Part shown: piece by piece, positions 4,531 through 6,021 of the stretch | Layout of the letters: every line of letters begins with the position of its first letter | Position numbering within the stretch: position 1 is the stretch's first letter | Assembly (NCBI GenBank): GCA_007124075.1 | Contig: SLFV01000041.1 | Span: 1-6,021, forward strand | Length of the DNA stretch: 6,021 nucleotides | Direction: 5' to 3' | DNA from: Roseimaritima sp. | GTDB taxonomy: Bacteria > Planctomycetota > Planctomycetia > Pirellulales > Pirellulaceae | Notes under the pieces: generated by a model | Told to the model about the DNA's origin: nothing | Database searches by the model: none | The model's input: the letters and a program-made list of their open reading frames with translations, nothing else | Position numbers and translations under genes: made by a program

Positions 4531-5973
4531 ATGTCAGCGTTCATGATTTACCAACCCAAGCGGCCAACCGGATCGAGAATGCATTCAAGTCAAACGCGAC
4601 CCGTTCTTCCGTTTTTCATACTGGCCGTCTTCGGTTTGTCGTGTGGGCTGTTTGTCGGTTGCAGTCCGACTGCGGACGCACCGCAGGCGGCAGAGGGACA
4701 ATCGGAAATCCCTCAGATGCAAGCGGAAGTTTTCGCTGTCACGGCTGTCAAGTGGCCGTGGAAGGTTCGCGTTCAAGGTTCGCTATATGCGGATGAACTG
4801 GCAGCGATCGGTGCGCGAGTTTCCGGACGGGTGGCGGCAGTTCACGCGGATATCGGTGACGAGGTTCGTCAAGGTCAGCCTTTGGTAACATTGGAAAATG
4901 ATGAATTCGAACTCTTGGTCGCCCAGGCCAAGGCCCAGTTAGCTCAAGCGAGGTCTGCGGTAGGGTTAAGTGCCCGGAGCCTGTCTGCGAGCGGCGGACA
5001 GGTGGAGGGAGCGGAACTTGCCGAGGGCGCGTTGCCGCATTCGCGCCGTGAGGGCGTTTTAGAGGATTTGATTGACCCGCTGGAATCGCCGCTGGTTCGT
5101 CGCTACCAAGCCATTTGGGAGGAGGCTAAGTCAAGTTTGGAGCGAGGTGAACGGATGCGGGAACAAGATGCGATATCGGCCAGCGAGTTTGAACTGTTGT
5201 CATCCGCCGAACGAGTTGCCGAGGCGCAGTATGCTGCGGCGATTCATGAGGTCGAGGAGAAATTGGCATCCATTAGCGTGCGGCGTGTTGTTTTAGCCCT
5301 CGCGCAGCAAAAATACGAAGACACCGTGATTCGTGCGCCCTTTGATGGCGTTGTACAACTGCGGCGGACCGCTCCAGGAGCGTTTGTCAATGTTGGCGAC
5401 CCGGTTATCTCCGTTGTTCGTACCGATCCCATTTGGTTTCGAGGCACTGTTCCGGAGCGTTATGCGGGCCGAGTGCAGACAGGGCAACAGGTATCGATCC
5501 AGCTTGAGGGCGCTAGCCAGCCTTTAGTTGCCAGCGTAACCAGAATCAGTCCTTCACTGGACATGTCGACTCGGTCGTTGACATTCGAAGCTCGGTTGGA
5601 CAATCCGGACAGGCAACTACGGGGTGGCCTATTTGCGAAGGCGGATCTTTTTCTAGACGAAGCAGCGACTTCGTTGGCAGTGCCTGCCACAGCGGTTAGC
5701 CAGTTTGCTGGCGAACAAAAAGTCTGGCAGTTGACTGATGGAATCACTGCGCAGCGGGACGTAGAAATTGGTGAGGAGCGTGATGGATTCGTTCAGATCT
5801 TAGATGGATTGTCAAAAGGGGACACAGTTCTGGTTGACGCAGGGGTTGGGCAAATTGCCAAAATATTGCAACCTGCGGAGCCGATCGAGGTCGCCTATGA
5901 CCTGGAACCGAAGTCGAAGTCCACCTCTACGTCCAAGGTTGAAGGTTTTGCGGGACTGCCTCAAACTCCCTAA
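4531..5973 (+). CDS. Lipoprotein periplasmic adaptor (membrane fusion protein) of an RND-type efflux pump
   Basis: From ATG 4531 this is a 480-residue AcrA/MexA/HlyD-like adaptor, which bridges an inner-membrane transporter and an outer-membrane channel. A signal peptide with its hydrophobic core at about 25-43 ends in lipobox FVGC, so Cys44 is the likely lipidated residue. The first lipoyl half is at about 92-125 (ARVSGRVAAVHADIGDEV). A helical hairpin spans about 126-262. The second lipoyl half is at about 266-296 (VIRAPFDGVVQLRR, then PGAFVNVGDPVI). A beta-barrel domain spans about 300-375, a membrane-proximal domain about 376-450, and a Lys/Ser/Thr-rich tail about 459-470. The hairpin is interrupted at about 146-190 by a Gly-, Pro- and acid-rich stretch. 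The frame extends upstream to GTG 4384, but the added residues lack family features and the ribosome binding site favours 4531. Substrate is unknown. The pump partner would be expected downstream, beyond the window. Confidence 0.88.
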   Translation: MSAFMIYQPKRPTGSRMHSSQTRPVLPFFILAVFGLSCGLFVGCSPTADAPQAAEGQSEIPQMQAEVFAVTAVKWPWKVRVQGSLYADELAAIGARVSGRVAAVHADIGDEVRQGQPLVTLENDEFELLVAQAKAQLAQARSAVGLSARSLSASGGQVEGAELAEGALPHSRREGVLEDLIDPLESPLVRRYQAIWEEAKSSLERGERMREQDAISASEFELLSSAERVAEAQYAAAIHEVEEKLASISVRRVVLALAQQKYEDTVIRAPFDGVVQLRRTAPGAFVNVGDPVISVVRTDPIWFRGTVPERYAGRVQTGQQVSIQLEGASQPLVASVTRISPSLDMSTRSLTFEARLDNPDRQLRGGLFAKADLFLDEAATSLAVPATAVSQFAGEQKVWQLTDGITAQRDVEIGEERDGFVQILDGLSKGDTVLVDAGVGQIAKILQPAEPIEVAYDLEPKSKSTSTSKVEGFAGLPQTP

Positions 5974-6021
5974 TGGTTCGTTTTTCTCGGTGAACTCTGG
6001 CGAACTCCACTACAGACGAAC

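Noticed and set aside
5976..5995. GTTC...GAAC around a T-rich loop as a terminator after the adaptor
   Set aside because: Only four pairs, with the T run in the loop rather than after the stem.
1..6021. CRISPR arrays, tRNA or rRNA genes, insertion sequences, prophage or toxin-antitoxin and defence modules
   Set aside because: No regularly spaced repeats, no tRNA-like cloverleaf noticed, no transposase or integrase motifs and no paired small genes were seen. The gene content is housekeeping and envelope functions.

Overview
The window looks like ordinary chromosome of a Gram-negative planctomycete, probably of the Rhodopirellula/Pirellulaceae type. This is inferred from moderately high GC by eye, wide non-coding gaps, a BamA barrel, an MnmA with an N-terminal insert of the kind I associate with planctomycetes, and a secreted Xaa-Pro dipeptidyl-peptidase with a long signal peptide. 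No sequence search was possible, so the taxon is an impression. All four supported genes lie on the + strand.

Layout: (1) 3-464 is the C-terminal end of the outer-membrane assembly barrel BamA, cut by the window start. (2) 465-928 is a 464-base gap with no convincing gene but several good inverted repeats, ending in a promoter-like element and a strong ribosome binding site. (3) 929-2089 is mnmA, the tRNA-U34 2-thiolase, with a TTG start and a CxxC + C cysteine set. (4) 2251-4155 is an exported serine peptidase of family S15 (PepX/CocE-like). (5) 4156-4530 is a 375-base gap with a promoter-like element, a short hairpin, an 11-base direct repeat and a weak 30-codon ORF. (6) 4531-5973 is a lipoprotein periplasmic adaptor (membrane fusion protein) of an RND-type efflux pump. 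Its inner-membrane partner probably lies just beyond the window end.

The genes do not form one obvious operon. Gaps of 464, 161 and 375 bases separate them, and each gene after bamA has its own promoter-like GTTA-type element upstream. Three of the four products act at the cell envelope (barrel assembly, exported peptidase, efflux adaptor), while MnmA is cytoplasmic housekeeping. I see no sign of a mobile element, CRISPR array, defence cassette or tRNA/rRNA gene. I found no evidence for a novel multi-gene system. The best leads are the structured bamA-mnmA gap, the GTTACGAT element at nearly the same distance from two starts, and the Fe-S-type cysteine signature of MnmA.
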